From contig JAJPIK010000093.1 of the NCBI GenBank assembly GCA_021324795.1, positions 41,186-105,185 of the forward strand: a DNA stretch of 64,000 bases, in the 5' to 3' direction. Of this stretch, positions 36,047-44,750 are shown in pieces. The number at the start of each line of letters is the position of its first letter. Within the stretch, counting starts at the first letter, position 1. Below the pieces are notes generated by a model that had not been told where the DNA came from, did not search any database, and was given only the letters and a program-made list of their open reading frames with translations. The DNA comes from Chloroflexota bacterium. Its GTDB lineage: Bacteria > Chloroflexota > UBA6077 > FW602-bin22 > CADDYW01. The translations under genes and the position numbers were made by a program.

Positions 36047-36076
36047 ATTCTATGCCCATCGCGATGGGTGTGTCAA
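36047..36076 (-). promoter_or_regulatory. Promoter of the Opp-type operon with palindrome in its spacer
   Basis: Minus strand: TTGACA, 18-nt spacer, TAGAAT. The spacer holds the perfect 14-bp palindrome CCCATCGCGATGGG (36055-36068). A second inverted repeat CTGTCC-N12-GGACAG lies just downstream at 36022-36045. Both look like regulator sites. Confidence 0.75.
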
Positions 36077-36209
36077 TAATCGGAAATCGGAGTATCCCTT
36101 GACCCTTATGCTCCTCACAGGGGAAGCTCAGCCCACCCCCACCACGCGCCCATGAGGGGATAGTTCGGGGGTGTTGAGCACAAACGGCGGAGGGAGAGCA
36201 TGACTGGCC

Positions 36210-37697
36210 CTAAAACCACCGCGTGATCACGATCTTACGCTCGGTGAAGAAGTCAATTGCATCGCGCCCCTGGCCGTGGAGGGTACCGAAGAATGAGGCC
36301 TTCCAACCGCCGAACGGGAAGTAGGCCATGGGCGCAGCAACACCGACGTTTATCCCGACGTTGCCGACTGGCGCGCGGTAGCGAAACTCGCGGGCCGCTT
36401 TGCCATCCTGGGTGAAGATCGAGGCCGCGTTCCCATAGGGCAAGTGCTCGATGATCTGGAGCGCATCGTCGAGGGTATCCACCGAGATCACCCCGAGCAC
36501 CGGTCCAAAGATCTCTTCCTGGGCGATCTGCATGCCGGGTTGGACCTGGTCGAAAACGGTTGGTCCGACGAAGAAGCCTTTCCGGTTTTCGGCCGCGCCC
36601 CGACCGTCGACCACGAGCCGCGCGCCTTCGTCCAGTCCTCGCTGGATCGCGCCCAGGATCCGCTCCTGGGCCTGCTCGGAGATAACCGGGCCGACGTCCA
36701 CAGCGGGATCAAGGCCGTCCCCTACTTTGAGGGCACGCGCTCCATCAGCAATTGCCGCTGCGGCCCGGCCAGCGCGATCGGCTACGGTCACCGCGAGCGA
36801 GCCAGCCAGGCAGCGCTGGCCGGATGCACCGAAGGCCGAGCCCATGATGTTCGCTACGCTCTTGTCGAGCACCGCATCGGGCATGACCACCAGGACGTTC
36901 TTCGCTCCGCCTTGCGCCTGAACTCGTTTCCCGTTCTCGGCAGCGCGCCGATAAACGTAGCGCGCGACCGGGGTCGAGCCGACGAACGACACTCCTTTGA
37001 TCCCAGGATGGTCGAGGATCGCATTGACCACGTCGCGGGCACCGTTTACCAGGTTGACGACACCCGGCGGGAAGCCACACTGCTCGATGAGCTTGAAGAT
37101 CTCCTGCTGAGTGATCGGCACCTGCTCGGACGGCTTGACGATGAACGTGTTGCCGGTCGCCACCGCGTAGGGCAGAAACCAGAAGGGGACCATCGCCGGG
37201 AAGTTGAAAGGACAAATTGCAGCGAAGACGCCGAGGGGCTGGCGCACCAGATCCTCATCGATTCCCCGCGCCGCGCCGTCTTCGAGACCATAGCCCATCA
37301 TCAATGAAGGGATGCCACAGGCGACTTCGACGTTCTCGATCGCCCGGATCACCGAGCCCCGCGCGTCTTCAAAAGTCTTACCATGCTCGCGAGTCACCGT
37401 ACGCGCCAGGTCGTCGAGACGCTCGGTCATGAGCGTCTTGAGCCGATAAAGGCACTGGACCCGCTGCTGAGGCGGCGTTTGGCGCCAGGACCAGAAGGCT
37501 TCCTGCGCCTTGCTCACCGCGACATCGACGTCTTCGGCGGTGCCCAAGGGCACGTCGGCGAGCGCCTCTCGGGTGGCCGGATTGATCACCTGCTGCGTCT
37601 GAGAAGCCGTCGAGGCGATCCACTCACCTCCGACGTAATTCCGCAAAATTCCGCGATAATCGGTCGCGTGCTGGACCGTCGCCTTCGCGGTTCCCAT
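36210..37697 (-). CDS. mmsA: Methylmalonate-semialdehyde dehydrogenase (acylating)
   Basis: Oxidises (methyl)malonate semialdehyde to propionyl- or acetyl-CoA in valine, myo-inositol or beta-alanine breakdown. 495 residues. NAD-binding region PFNFPAMVPFWFLPYAVATGNTF, catalytic Cys in SGQRCLAGS, acid in EIFGPVLGV, and the MmsA-specific FPFGGWKASFFGTLHGQG near the C-terminus in place of the usual aldehyde dehydrogenase ending. A GGAGG box precedes the ATG. Monocistronic here; the divergent hydrolase is 240 bp away. Myo-inositol use would fit the dehydrogenase at the end of the adjacent transport operon, but this is inference. Confidence 0.94.
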   Translation of the reverse strand: MGTAKATVQHATDYRGILRNYVGGEWIASTASQTQQVINPATREALADVPLGTAEDVDVAVSKAQEAFWSWRQTPPQQRVQCLYRLKTLMTERLDDLARTVTREHGKTFEDARGSVIRAIENVEVACGIPSLMMGYGLEDGAARGIDEDLVRQPLGVFAAICPFNFPAMVPFWFLPYAVATGNTFIVKPSEQVPITQQEIFKLIEQCGFPPGVVNLVNGARDVVNAILDHPGIKGVSFVGSTPVARYVYRRAAENGKRVQAQGGAKNVLVVMPDAVLDKSVANIMGSAFGASGQRCLAGSLAVTVADRAGRAAAAIADGARALKVGDGLDPAVDVGPVISEQAQERILGAIQRGLDEGARLVVDGRGAAENRKGFFVGPTVFDQVQPGMQIAQEEIFGPVLGVISVDTLDDALQIIEHLPYGNAASIFTQDGKAAREFRYRAPVGNVGINVGVAAPMAYFPFGGWKASFFGTLHGQGRDAIDFFTERKIVITRWF

Positions 37698-37875
37698 GGC
37701 ATCTCCTCCGTTGCAAGGGTTTGTTTTCAGAGATAGCGCAGATCCGATCCGGGAGCGCGAGCTAGAAGTCCACCCTCCCCAGTTTTACCCCAGGGCTTAC
37801 CCAATCCCATGCGCTTCTGCACTGTCTACCATAGGACGATTATTGCGCTTTTCCTGACCACGGTGCAACATGAGA

Positions 37876-37881
37876 TATAAT
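37876..37881 (+). promoter_or_regulatory. Putative -10 box of the hydrolase gene
   Basis: A perfect TATAAT 58 nt upstream of the ATG. No convincing -35 hexamer is at the right distance (best CTGACC, 16-nt spacer). Confidence 0.4.
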
Positions 37882-37938
37882 TGCCCCTACCTCCACGGAC
37901 CGTCGAATGCTCAGAATTGGAAGGTATAGGAGAGGCAA

Positions 37939-38793
37939 ATGGCAAAGCCCTGGGTCGAAGAGATTGTCCACATTCGCAGCGAAGATGGGTTACTGCTCGA
38001 AGGCGCGGTGATCTCTCCCGCGAACGGCGCAACGCAGTCACTGCCGATCATCTGGATTCACGGTCTCACCGGGCGCTTTTACGCCCCCTCCGCGATCAAC
38101 ATTGGTCGTGAACTGGCGTCACGTGGCTTTACGTTTGTCACTGGCAACAATCGCGGTCACGACTTCGGCGCGCTGTTGAACCGTGCTGATGGCGAGCAAC
38201 TCCTCGCGGGCGGCGCCTGGGAGCATTTCGACGAGTCGCCGCGTGACGTGGCTGCTTGGATCGACTTCGCAGTTGGCTTGGGCTTCTCAGGTGTCGCTCT
38301 GCTTGGCCACAGCCTCGGCGCCTTGAAAGTCGCCTATTACCAGGCTGCGCGACAGGATCCACGGGTCGCTGGCTTGATCGCTGCCTCGCCGCCTGCCCGG
38401 GCCGGCCGCGTGGATTCCGAACTCCTCGCGCAGGCTAAGCAGATGGTCGCCGAGGGACGGGGGCGAGACCTTTTGCCCTGGGGAAGCAGATCCACTGGCG
38501 GGGGAACGATGAGCGCTTCTGCCTACCTGAATCGTATGGAAACGAACGTCGACGTCTATGGCGACCACACACCAGATCCGGCAGTCGCCCGGATCCGCTG
38601 CCCGGTCCTCGCCTTCTATGGGACCAATGAACCTACGGTCGGCGGCGCGGCCGATCTCGAAACGATCAAGCGAAACGCCAGGGTTGCTCCCCGGGTCGAC
38701 ACCCATCTCTTCGAAGGCGCCGACCACAGCTATCTCGGCCACCACATCGAGGTAGCTCGGGTCATCGCTGAGTGGGTGGCGGGCCTGGTATAG
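37939..38793 (+). CDS. Alpha/beta hydrolase
   Basis: A 284-residue serine hydrolase. Oxyanion region IIWIHGLTGRFYAP, nucleophile in LLGHSLGALKVAYYQ, the acid likely in PVLAFYGTNEPTV, and the histidine in EGADHSYLGHH. No signal peptide, so cytosolic. AGGAGAGG is placed well before the ATG. The substrate is unknown. A monocistronic unit with a hairpin repeat after it. Confidence 0.85.
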   Translation: MAKPWVEEIVHIRSEDGLLLEGAVISPANGATQSLPIIWIHGLTGRFYAPSAINIGRELASRGFTFVTGNNRGHDFGALLNRADGEQLLAGGAWEHFDESPRDVAAWIDFAVGLGFSGVALLGHSLGALKVAYYQAARQDPRVAGLIAASPPARAGRVDSELLAQAKQMVAEGRGRDLLPWGSRSTGGGTMSASAYLNRMETNVDVYGDHTPDPAVARIRCPVLAFYGTNEPTVGGAADLETIKRNARVAPRVDTHLFEGADHSYLGHHIEVARVIAEWVAGLV

Positions 38794-38825
38794 GAACAGT
38801 TTACCCCTCTGCCGACCAAGTGCCC

Positions 38826-38850
38826 GCGCTCTCTCCGCGAGGGAGAGGAC
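38826..38850. repeat. Short intergenic hairpin (CTCTC/GAGAG type)
   Basis: CTCTCTCCGCGAGGGAGAG lies between the hydrolase and the next promoter, followed by CTCCCTCTCACCG. It is of the same low-complexity type as the repeats at 21155 and 22082 and may terminate the hydrolase transcript. Confidence 0.4.
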
Positions 38851-38906
38851 CTGAAAGGTTCTGTCTTCTCCCTCTCACCGTGTCTTTGCCATCGTATCCA
38901 AAGCGA

Positions 38907-38935
38907 TTGACCCTCACCCACCGCACGGCTATAAT
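38907..38935 (+). promoter_or_regulatory. Promoter of the HlyD-like gene
   Basis: TTGACC, 17-nt spacer, TATAAT: near-consensus, about 115 nt upstream of the start codon. Confidence 0.75.
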
Positions 38936-39034
38936 CACCCTAATCTCGGCCAGCCAAACATGACCGAGGTAAAGCGCCGGGTTGCGGGAACCAGCGCTTC
39001 TCCGGCTTGAGAGATAGAGGAGGAACACCTCGCC

Positions 39035-39052
39035 ATGGGAGTGCAAGCCTGA
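39035..39052 (+). CDS. Five-codon leader ORF (MGVQA) coupled to the HlyD-like gene
   Basis: An ATG downstream of GAGGAGGA reads MGVQA and stops in TGATG, where the ATG is the proposed start of the next gene. Such a minicistron could set translation of the downstream gene by re-initiation. The alternative is a TTG start at 39007 reading straight through in the other frame. Confidence 0.35.
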   Translation: MGVQA

Positions 39053-40845
39053 TGCGCAACGTTGCAGTTCCCACTGCCGACCACGCGGCGACCGGTGGGC
39101 CAGCTCGCTTTCCGATTGGGCGCATTATCGTTAGCGCCGGCATCATCGTCTTGGTCATCTTGGCTTTCCTTGCCTACACCATTTACTATCATCCAGATCA
39201 ATCGCTCATTAGCAACGTCTCGACGGTACCTGTTCGCGTCGGCTCGATCACCGCGACGGTGAACGGCAGTGGCCAGGTCGCCGCTCTGTCCCAAGCCAGG
39301 CTTGCCTTCCACTCGTCGGGGACGGTCGCGTCAATTCCGGTGAAGGTCGGCGACGCCGTCAAGAAAGGGGACACCCTCATCGCCCTCGATACGACCGACC
39401 TGAACCTCCAGGTCGAGCAAGCTCAGGCGAACGTCGACAGCGCCCAGGCGAAGCTGGAGGCGATCCAAGCCGGAGCCCGCCCGGAGGACGTGGCCGCGGC
39501 GCAAGCGGTGCTCGACGCGGCCAAGGCCAAGCTCGATGGTATGCTCGCCGGCGGGCGTCCGGCCGACGTGAAGGCAGCCGAAGCAGAGGTCACCAGCGCC
39601 CAGGCAAAGCTGGATCAAGTCAAGCAAAGTATCCAACCTAGCGACATCGCCGCGGCGCAAGCGGCGGTCCAGCAGGCACAAGCGCTTCTCGCGACCGACC
39701 AGGCCAACCTGGCCAACTTGCTACGCCCACCGGATCCCTTGCAGATCCAGAACGCGGAGCTCGCCATCAACGCGGCTAAAGCCAGCGTTTACGCGACTCA
39801 GGCCACTCGTGACGGCGCTTGTGGCAACGCGCCGAGGTACGCCTGCGATGCCAATAACGCTCAGGTCGCGGCAGCCGAGACCGCTCTTCAGCAAGCACAG
39901 GTCAAGCTGCAATTGCTTCAGGAAGGGCCGAAGCCGGAAGACGTCGCGGCGGCCAAGGCAGCAGTTACGAATGCCACCCAGCAGCTCGCGGCGGCCAAGG
40001 CCAAGCTCGCTCAGCTTCAGGCCGGCCCTTTGCCACAGGACGTCGCCCAGGCACAAGCCGCGCTCACCGCCGCGCAGCAGCAGCTTGAATTGAGGAAGCA
40101 GCCCTACACCGACGCCGACATCGCCGAGCAGCGCCAGATCGTCGCACAGGACGAAGCCCTGCTCGCCCTCAAGAAGGCACCTTATACCCAGGCCGATTTA
40201 GATCAGGCGAAAGCAGCGCTTGCTCAAGCGACTGCCGCGCTCGACCAGGCGAAGCACAATCTCGCCCTAGCGACAATCACCGCTCCTTTCGACGGCATTA
40301 TCAGCTCGGTTGACACCAACGTCGGCGAAACCGTCTCGGCTTCGCCTCCCACCCCGGTCATTTCGCTCGTCGATCCCAATGCCCTAGAATTTGACGTTCC
40401 AGTTGATCAGCAGGACGAGGCAAACGTCCAGGTGGGTCAAGCCGCGACCATCACCTTCGATGCTCTCCCGGGCAAGATCTTCACCGGCAAGGTGGTTGCG
40501 ATTGCGCCCAACGCAGTGATCCAATCCGGTGTAGCGACCTATGTCGTCTCGATCTCCCTGGATAAAGCGCCCGGCGTCAAGCCAGGCTTGACCGGAGAGG
40601 CCAGCATCGTCTACGCTCACCATGATCAGGTTCTGGTGGTACCTAACCGTGCCGTGCGCAGCGTCGGCAATGGCCACGTCGTCGACGTACTTGAGGGCAC
40701 GAAGATCTCTCCGCGGACGGTCACGACCGGGATCAACGACGACCAGTTCACGGAGATCGTATCCGGGTTAAAACTCGGCGACCCCGTCGTCATCCCTTTG
40801 ACCTCGCCGATCCTGGCGCCGCTGACCGGTCCGCCCGGGCGATAA
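39052..40845 (+). CDS. HlyD/MacA-type periplasmic adaptor (membrane fusion) protein
   Basis: A 597-residue membrane-anchored adaptor: one N-terminal membrane segment (~23-45), a lipoyl-like half motif (AFHSSGTVASIPVKVGDAVKKGDTLIALD), a very long Ala/Gln/Lys-rich coiled-coil hairpin (~115-400) built of repeats such as GARPEDVAAAQAVLDAAKAKL, then the second lipoyl half (ATITAPFDGIISSVDTNVGETV) and beta-barrel (VQVGQAATITFDALPGKIFTGKVVAIAP). A small two-cysteine loop (DGACGNAPRYACDANN) interrupts the hairpin. The partner permease/ATPase are not adjacent; the MacB-type permease at 56.8 kb is a candidate. Ended by the terminator at 40902. Confidence 0.88.
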   Translation: MRNVAVPTADHAATGGPARFPIGRIIVSAGIIVLVILAFLAYTIYYHPDQSLISNVSTVPVRVGSITATVNGSGQVAALSQARLAFHSSGTVASIPVKVGDAVKKGDTLIALDTTDLNLQVEQAQANVDSAQAKLEAIQAGARPEDVAAAQAVLDAAKAKLDGMLAGGRPADVKAAEAEVTSAQAKLDQVKQSIQPSDIAAAQAAVQQAQALLATDQANLANLLRPPDPLQIQNAELAINAAKASVYATQATRDGACGNAPRYACDANNAQVAAAETALQQAQVKLQLLQEGPKPEDVAAAKAAVTNATQQLAAAKAKLAQLQAGPLPQDVAQAQAALTAAQQQLELRKQPYTDADIAEQRQIVAQDEALLALKKAPYTQADLDQAKAALAQATAALDQAKHNLALATITAPFDGIISSVDTNVGETVSASPPTPVISLVDPNALEFDVPVDQQDEANVQVGQAATITFDALPGKIFTGKVVAIAPNAVIQSGVATYVVSISLDKAPGVKPGLTGEASIVYAHHDQVLVVPNRAVRSVGNGHVVDVLEGTKISPRTVTTGINDDQFTEIVSGLKLGDPVVIPLTSPILAPLTGPPGR

Positions 40846-40901
40846 ACGTTGCTTTCTGGGCTGATGAACTCTGAGAAAAGCCTTGGGACAAAGCGAATGT
40901 T

Positions 40902-40952
40902 GGGGAGGAGAGGAGCCCCCGCCTTGAAAGGGCAGGGACTCCTCTCCTCCCC
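40902..40952 (+). terminator. Strong hairpin terminator
   Basis: A 14-bp GGGGAGGAGAGGAG stem pairs perfectly with its complement, extended inward by C/G runs. It lies between the HlyD-like gene and the propeller/two-component operon. The U-tract is poor. Confidence 0.65.
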
Positions 40953-41018
40953 ACGATCTAACTAAGGACTTCCGATAACTGCTCCCAGCCAGGAACGATA
41001 CGACATGTGGAGGAAACG

Positions 41019-42509
41019 TTGAGAAAGTGGCTCTTGTCCTTGATTGTGACCCTTAACCTAGTCCTGGCTGGGATTAGCCAGGTTCAGGCGGCGCCCGCCG
41101 CGCAGTACTTCTCGGCGACGGGACATTGGGTCCAGGGCGACTTTCTCAGCTTCTTTAATCAGAACGGCGGACTGGACATGTTCGGATACCCTCGGACCGA
41201 GCAGTTTGTCAGCAACGGCCGGCTGGTCCAATATTTTCAGCGCGCCCGCTTCGAGTATTGGCCGGAAAATCCGCCACCGTACAACGTGCAGCTGATGCTG
41301 ATTGGCGACGCCGTCATGGGGCCGGGCGATCCCCCGATCCCCTCCAGTCAGATCCCGCCCCCCGGCGATTCAGGCCGCACCTACTTCCCTCAGACTGGCC
41401 ATACCCTTTCTGGAGCTTTCCGAGACTTCTTCATTCAGCACGGCGGTCTCACTCTTTTCGGCTACCCAACCTCGGAAGAATACGTCGGTCCCAGCGGCTT
41501 TATCATCCAACGCTTTCAACGGGCGCGCTTCGAATACCATCCCGAGCTCGACCCACCTTATCAAGTTTCCCTCGGACTGCTCGGTGACGAATACATCTTC
41601 AACATGGGGATGGTTCCACTCCAGCTTACCCTGCCGGTGCCGTCGAATGCTCCGCCCTCGAGATTAAGTGGCGATCTCGGGAGAATCGTCTACGAAACGT
41701 CATCGGGTGGAGATCTCGTCGTCGCCAATCCGGACGGCTCGAACGCCAAGGTCGTCGGCCAAGGCATGGATCCGGCCTGGTCGCCCGATGGTAGCAAGAT
41801 CGCCTATGCCCATTGGGGCACAGATCCGGGCATCTACGTGATGAACGCCGACGGCTCCTCGCCTCAGCGCGTCTGGGCCGGGCTGGACGCCCGCTCGCCG
41901 GCGTGGTCACCGGATAGCCAGCAGATCGCGTTCTATCGCCGCTTCGACGGCGCGGAAACGATCGCCGGCCGCAAGAACGTCCGGACCGACTTTTTCCAAA
42001 TCATCGTCGTCCGACTCGTCGATGGCTCGACCTGGCTGCCCCCGAATCAGCCCAATCACAGTACGTCGCCAAGCTGGTCGCCGGATGGCCAAACCCTGGT
42101 CTTCCGGGGCGACGGCGGACTATATCTCGCCGGCGCTGGGCAGTTGGCCCAACCAATCCCCAATACCGACCAGTACTTCTCGACCCCAGCCTGGTCGCCG
42201 GACGGAAGCCAGATCGCCTTCACCTACCGGAACCACGATCACTGGGACATCGGGGTGATCAATCCCGACGGCAGCGGTATGCGTCTGCTCACCTACGATC
42301 CAACGTTCCCTGCCACGCCGAGCGACAATGCCTCGGCTGCCTGGTCACCCGATGGCCAGCAAATTATTTTTATCTCAAATCGCACCGGACCCTGGAATTT
42401 GTATATCATGAGTCGTGACGGATCGAACGTGACGCCTGCGGTGACCCAGGCATTGGCCTACACGGGCGCCTATGAACGCGTGGTCTCATGGAAGAAAGGC
42501 ATACGGTGA
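41019..42509 (+). CDS. Secreted protein with two LGFP-like repeats and a TolB-type beta-propeller
   Basis: A 496-residue protein from a TTG at 41019, 5 nt after GGAGG; this gives a clean signal peptide (RKWLLSLIVTLNLVLAGISQ, cleaved near VQAAPA). Two ~70-residue repeats follow, each with tGHxxxGxFxxFFxxxGGLxxFGYPxxE and QRARFEYxPE. A propeller fills ~220-490, with at least five PD40 blades (PAWSPDGSKIAYA, PAWSPDSQQIAFY, PSWSPDGQTLVFR, PAWSPDGSQIAFT, AAWSPDGQQIIFI). Its stop overlaps the response-regulator start as GTGA, so a sensory or envelope role linked to the kinase is likely. Ligand unknown. Confidence 0.85.
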   Translation: MRKWLLSLIVTLNLVLAGISQVQAAPAAQYFSATGHWVQGDFLSFFNQNGGLDMFGYPRTEQFVSNGRLVQYFQRARFEYWPENPPPYNVQLMLIGDAVMGPGDPPIPSSQIPPPGDSGRTYFPQTGHTLSGAFRDFFIQHGGLTLFGYPTSEEYVGPSGFIIQRFQRARFEYHPELDPPYQVSLGLLGDEYIFNMGMVPLQLTLPVPSNAPPSRLSGDLGRIVYETSSGGDLVVANPDGSNAKVVGQGMDPAWSPDGSKIAYAHWGTDPGIYVMNADGSSPQRVWAGLDARSPAWSPDSQQIAFYRRFDGAETIAGRKNVRTDFFQIIVVRLVDGSTWLPPNQPNHSTSPSWSPDGQTLVFRGDGGLYLAGAGQLAQPIPNTDQYFSTPAWSPDGSQIAFTYRNHDHWDIGVINPDGSGMRLLTYDPTFPATPSDNASAAWSPDGQQIIFISNRTGPWNLYIMSRDGSNVTPAVTQALAYTGAYERVVSWKKGIR

Positions 42510-43186
42510 GCACCATCCTCGTCGTGGACGACGAGAAGAATATTGTTCAACTCGTCCGCATGTATTTAACAAATGAAGGCTATCAGGTCGAAGCCGCCTA
42601 CGACGGAAAAGAAGCGCTGGAGAAAGCTCGACAGATGAAGCCGAGTCTGGTCATTCTCGACTTGATGATGCCACAATTAGACGGTCTAGAAGTCTGTAAG
42701 CAGCTCCGACGTGAAGGGGACGTTCCAATCATCGTCTTGAGTGCTCGCGATGACGACGTCGACCGGATCGTTGGCCTGGAAGTCGGTGCCGACGACTACG
42801 TTTGCAAGCCGTTTAACCCGCGCGAGCTCGTCGCCCGGGTGAAGGCAGTTCTCCGACGCGTTCGCCCGACCGATCAGCCGCCTCAGCCGCTGGTTATCGG
42901 CAACTTGCGCATTGACCCGGCCCGGCGTGAGGTCAGCGTTGACGGTAAGCCGGTCGCGTTGCGCGCCAAGGAATTCGACCTGCTTCACACATTCGCCCGC
43001 CACGAGGGGCTGGTTCTCGACCGCGAGCGATTGCTCAACCTCGTTTGGGGCTTTGACTATCTTGGCGACTCTCGGACGATCGACGTCCACGTCACCTGGC
43101 TACGGGAAAAACTCGCCGGCAGTACCTGTCGGATCCAAACGGTATGGGGCATCGGCTACAAGCTGGTGAACAATGAAACTAGCTGA
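42506..43186 (+). CDS. OmpR/PhoB-family response regulator
   Basis: A 226-residue DNA-binding regulator. Receiver domain with acidic pair D8-D9, phosphoacceptor D52 in ILDLMMPQ, and the CKPFNPRELVARVKAVLRR end. A winged helix follows (VSVDGKPVALRAKEFDLLHTFARH, RTIDVHVTWLREKL, IQTVWGIGYKLV). The GTG at 42506 overlaps the stop of the propeller gene and follows GAAAGG. It also overlaps the kinase gene by 14 nt. Targets cannot be told. Confidence 0.95.
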   Translation: MSTILVVDDEKNIVQLVRMYLTNEGYQVEAAYDGKEALEKARQMKPSLVILDLMMPQLDGLEVCKQLRREGDVPIIVLSARDDDVDRIVGLEVGADDYVCKPFNPRELVARVKAVLRRVRPTDQPPQPLVIGNLRIDPARREVSVDGKPVALRAKEFDLLHTFARHEGLVLDRERLLNLVWGFDYLGDSRTIDVHVTWLREKLAGSTCRIQTVWGIGYKLVNNETS

Positions 43187-44693
43187 CGTCTTCCGCAGCA
43201 TGCGGACCAAGCTGATCGCATCATACGCCTTGGTAATCGTTCTCTCACTCGTCCTCGCGGGGACGAGTTTTGCCTACCTGCTCCAAAGTTACCAGAGCCA
43301 GATTCGCTTGAATCAGATTGCCGACCTCGCGCTGCCGCTCACGGCCCAGGTTAGGATGTTCGAGCGCGCCGGGGCGTCGCCGTCTCAGATTGACCAGTTT
43401 CTCCGCGAGCAGGCGTCCGAACTCAACGTCCGGATCTTCCGCCTGAATGCCAATCGACAGATCATCGACGATACCGGCGACTCGCTCGTTGGCAAAACCC
43501 TACCAGCACCTTCTGTACGCGTGGAACGCGCTCGCATTATTATGCAGTGGGGAACGTTCAGCCCGGCCAACCAGCCACGAATGACTTTTGTCGCGGTGAT
43601 CAGCCAGAATGCTCGTAGTCCGGTCGATCGCCGGCCTGAGGATGGGCTCAGTCTGCCTCCTCCTACGGCCACTTTGCCTGCGGCCGACGATCTGGTCTTG
43701 GCGGTGCCCGAGGAAAGTATCACGACCGCCTGGCTGCGGCTGGCTCCCCGCCTCGCCGCGGCCGCGGCGGCTGCTTTGATCGTCTCGATCGCGGTTGCAC
43801 TTCTCCTGGCGCGCTCGATCGCTCGTCCGCTCGTCCAACTGACCAGGGCATCCCAGCGGATGGCGCGTGGCGACTTCGAGCAGAATATTCCGGTACAGGG
43901 ACAGGATGAAGTCGGTCAGCTCGCTCAAAGCTTCAATCACATGGCACGGGAAGTTGGTCAGATGCATCGGACGATGCGAGATCTCCTCGCCAACGTGACC
44001 CACGAGCTACGAACTCCGTTGACCTCGATCCAGGGATTTGCCCAAGCCATGGCCGACGGGACGATCAAGACGCCGGAGGAATACGCCGAGGCTGGCCGAA
44101 TTATCGGCGAGGAAGCAACCCGCATGCACCGCCTCGTCGAAGATCTGCTCTATCTGTCGAAAATCGAGTCCGGCCAGGTGCGGATCGAGCGAGCTAATCT
44201 CGACCTGTCGGAACTGCTGCACACCTGTGTTCGCCTCGTCCAGCGCGAGGCCGAAAACGCCGGGCTGAACCTCGAGGTCGACACGGCTCCGGTTCCGGCC
44301 ATCTCGGCCGATGGACACCGCTTACAGCAGGTTTTCGTGAATCTGCTCGACAACGCTCTGAAACATACGCCACCAGGCGGCAAGATCCAGGTGAAGGCCT
44401 ACGCCGAGCCTGACCGGATCATCCGGATCGACGAAAACGGCCGACGCAAGACCGCTCCGCATTGGATCGCCGTCGACATCCACAACACCGGCTCGCACAT
44501 TCCGCCCGATCACCTCGATCGAATCTTCGAACGGTTCTACCAAGTCGATCGTTCCCGGGCCCGCAATCACGACGGCTCCGGGCTTGGCCTGGCAATCGTC
44601 CAGGAAATCGTCCAAGCCCACGAAGGCAAGGTCACCGTCAAGAGTGATCCCGTCGCTGGCACAACGTTCACGGTCCATCTACCGGCCGCTTGA
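43173..44693 (+). CDS. Sensor histidine kinase
   Basis: A 506-residue membrane kinase. Membrane segments at ~14-36 and ~193-213 enclose a ~155-residue extracytoplasmic sensor region with no recognised fold. Then HAMP (~213-265), the HisKA box with H277 in NVTHELRTPLTSIQGF, and the ATPase domain: N-box VFVNLLDNALKHTP, F-box RIFERFYQVD, G-box GSGLGLAIVQEIV. The cognate regulator precedes and overlaps it. The propeller protein encoded first may present the signal. Confidence 0.95.
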   Translation: MKLADVFRSMRTKLIASYALVIVLSLVLAGTSFAYLLQSYQSQIRLNQIADLALPLTAQVRMFERAGASPSQIDQFLREQASELNVRIFRLNANRQIIDDTGDSLVGKTLPAPSVRVERARIIMQWGTFSPANQPRMTFVAVISQNARSPVDRRPEDGLSLPPPTATLPAADDLVLAVPEESITTAWLRLAPRLAAAAAAALIVSIAVALLLARSIARPLVQLTRASQRMARGDFEQNIPVQGQDEVGQLAQSFNHMAREVGQMHRTMRDLLANVTHELRTPLTSIQGFAQAMADGTIKTPEEYAEAGRIIGEEATRMHRLVEDLLYLSKIESGQVRIERANLDLSELLHTCVRLVQREAENAGLNLEVDTAPVPAISADGHRLQQVFVNLLDNALKHTPPGGKIQVKAYAEPDRIIRIDENGRRKTAPHWIAVDIHNTGSHIPPDHLDRIFERFYQVDRSRARNHDGSGLGLAIVQEIVQAHEGKVTVKSDPVAGTTFTVHLPAA

Positions 44694-44750
44694 TCTCTTA
44701 TTCCCAGATCCCTTTTCCCTGGGGGATAGGGTGAAGGCGGTAGGCCGCCC

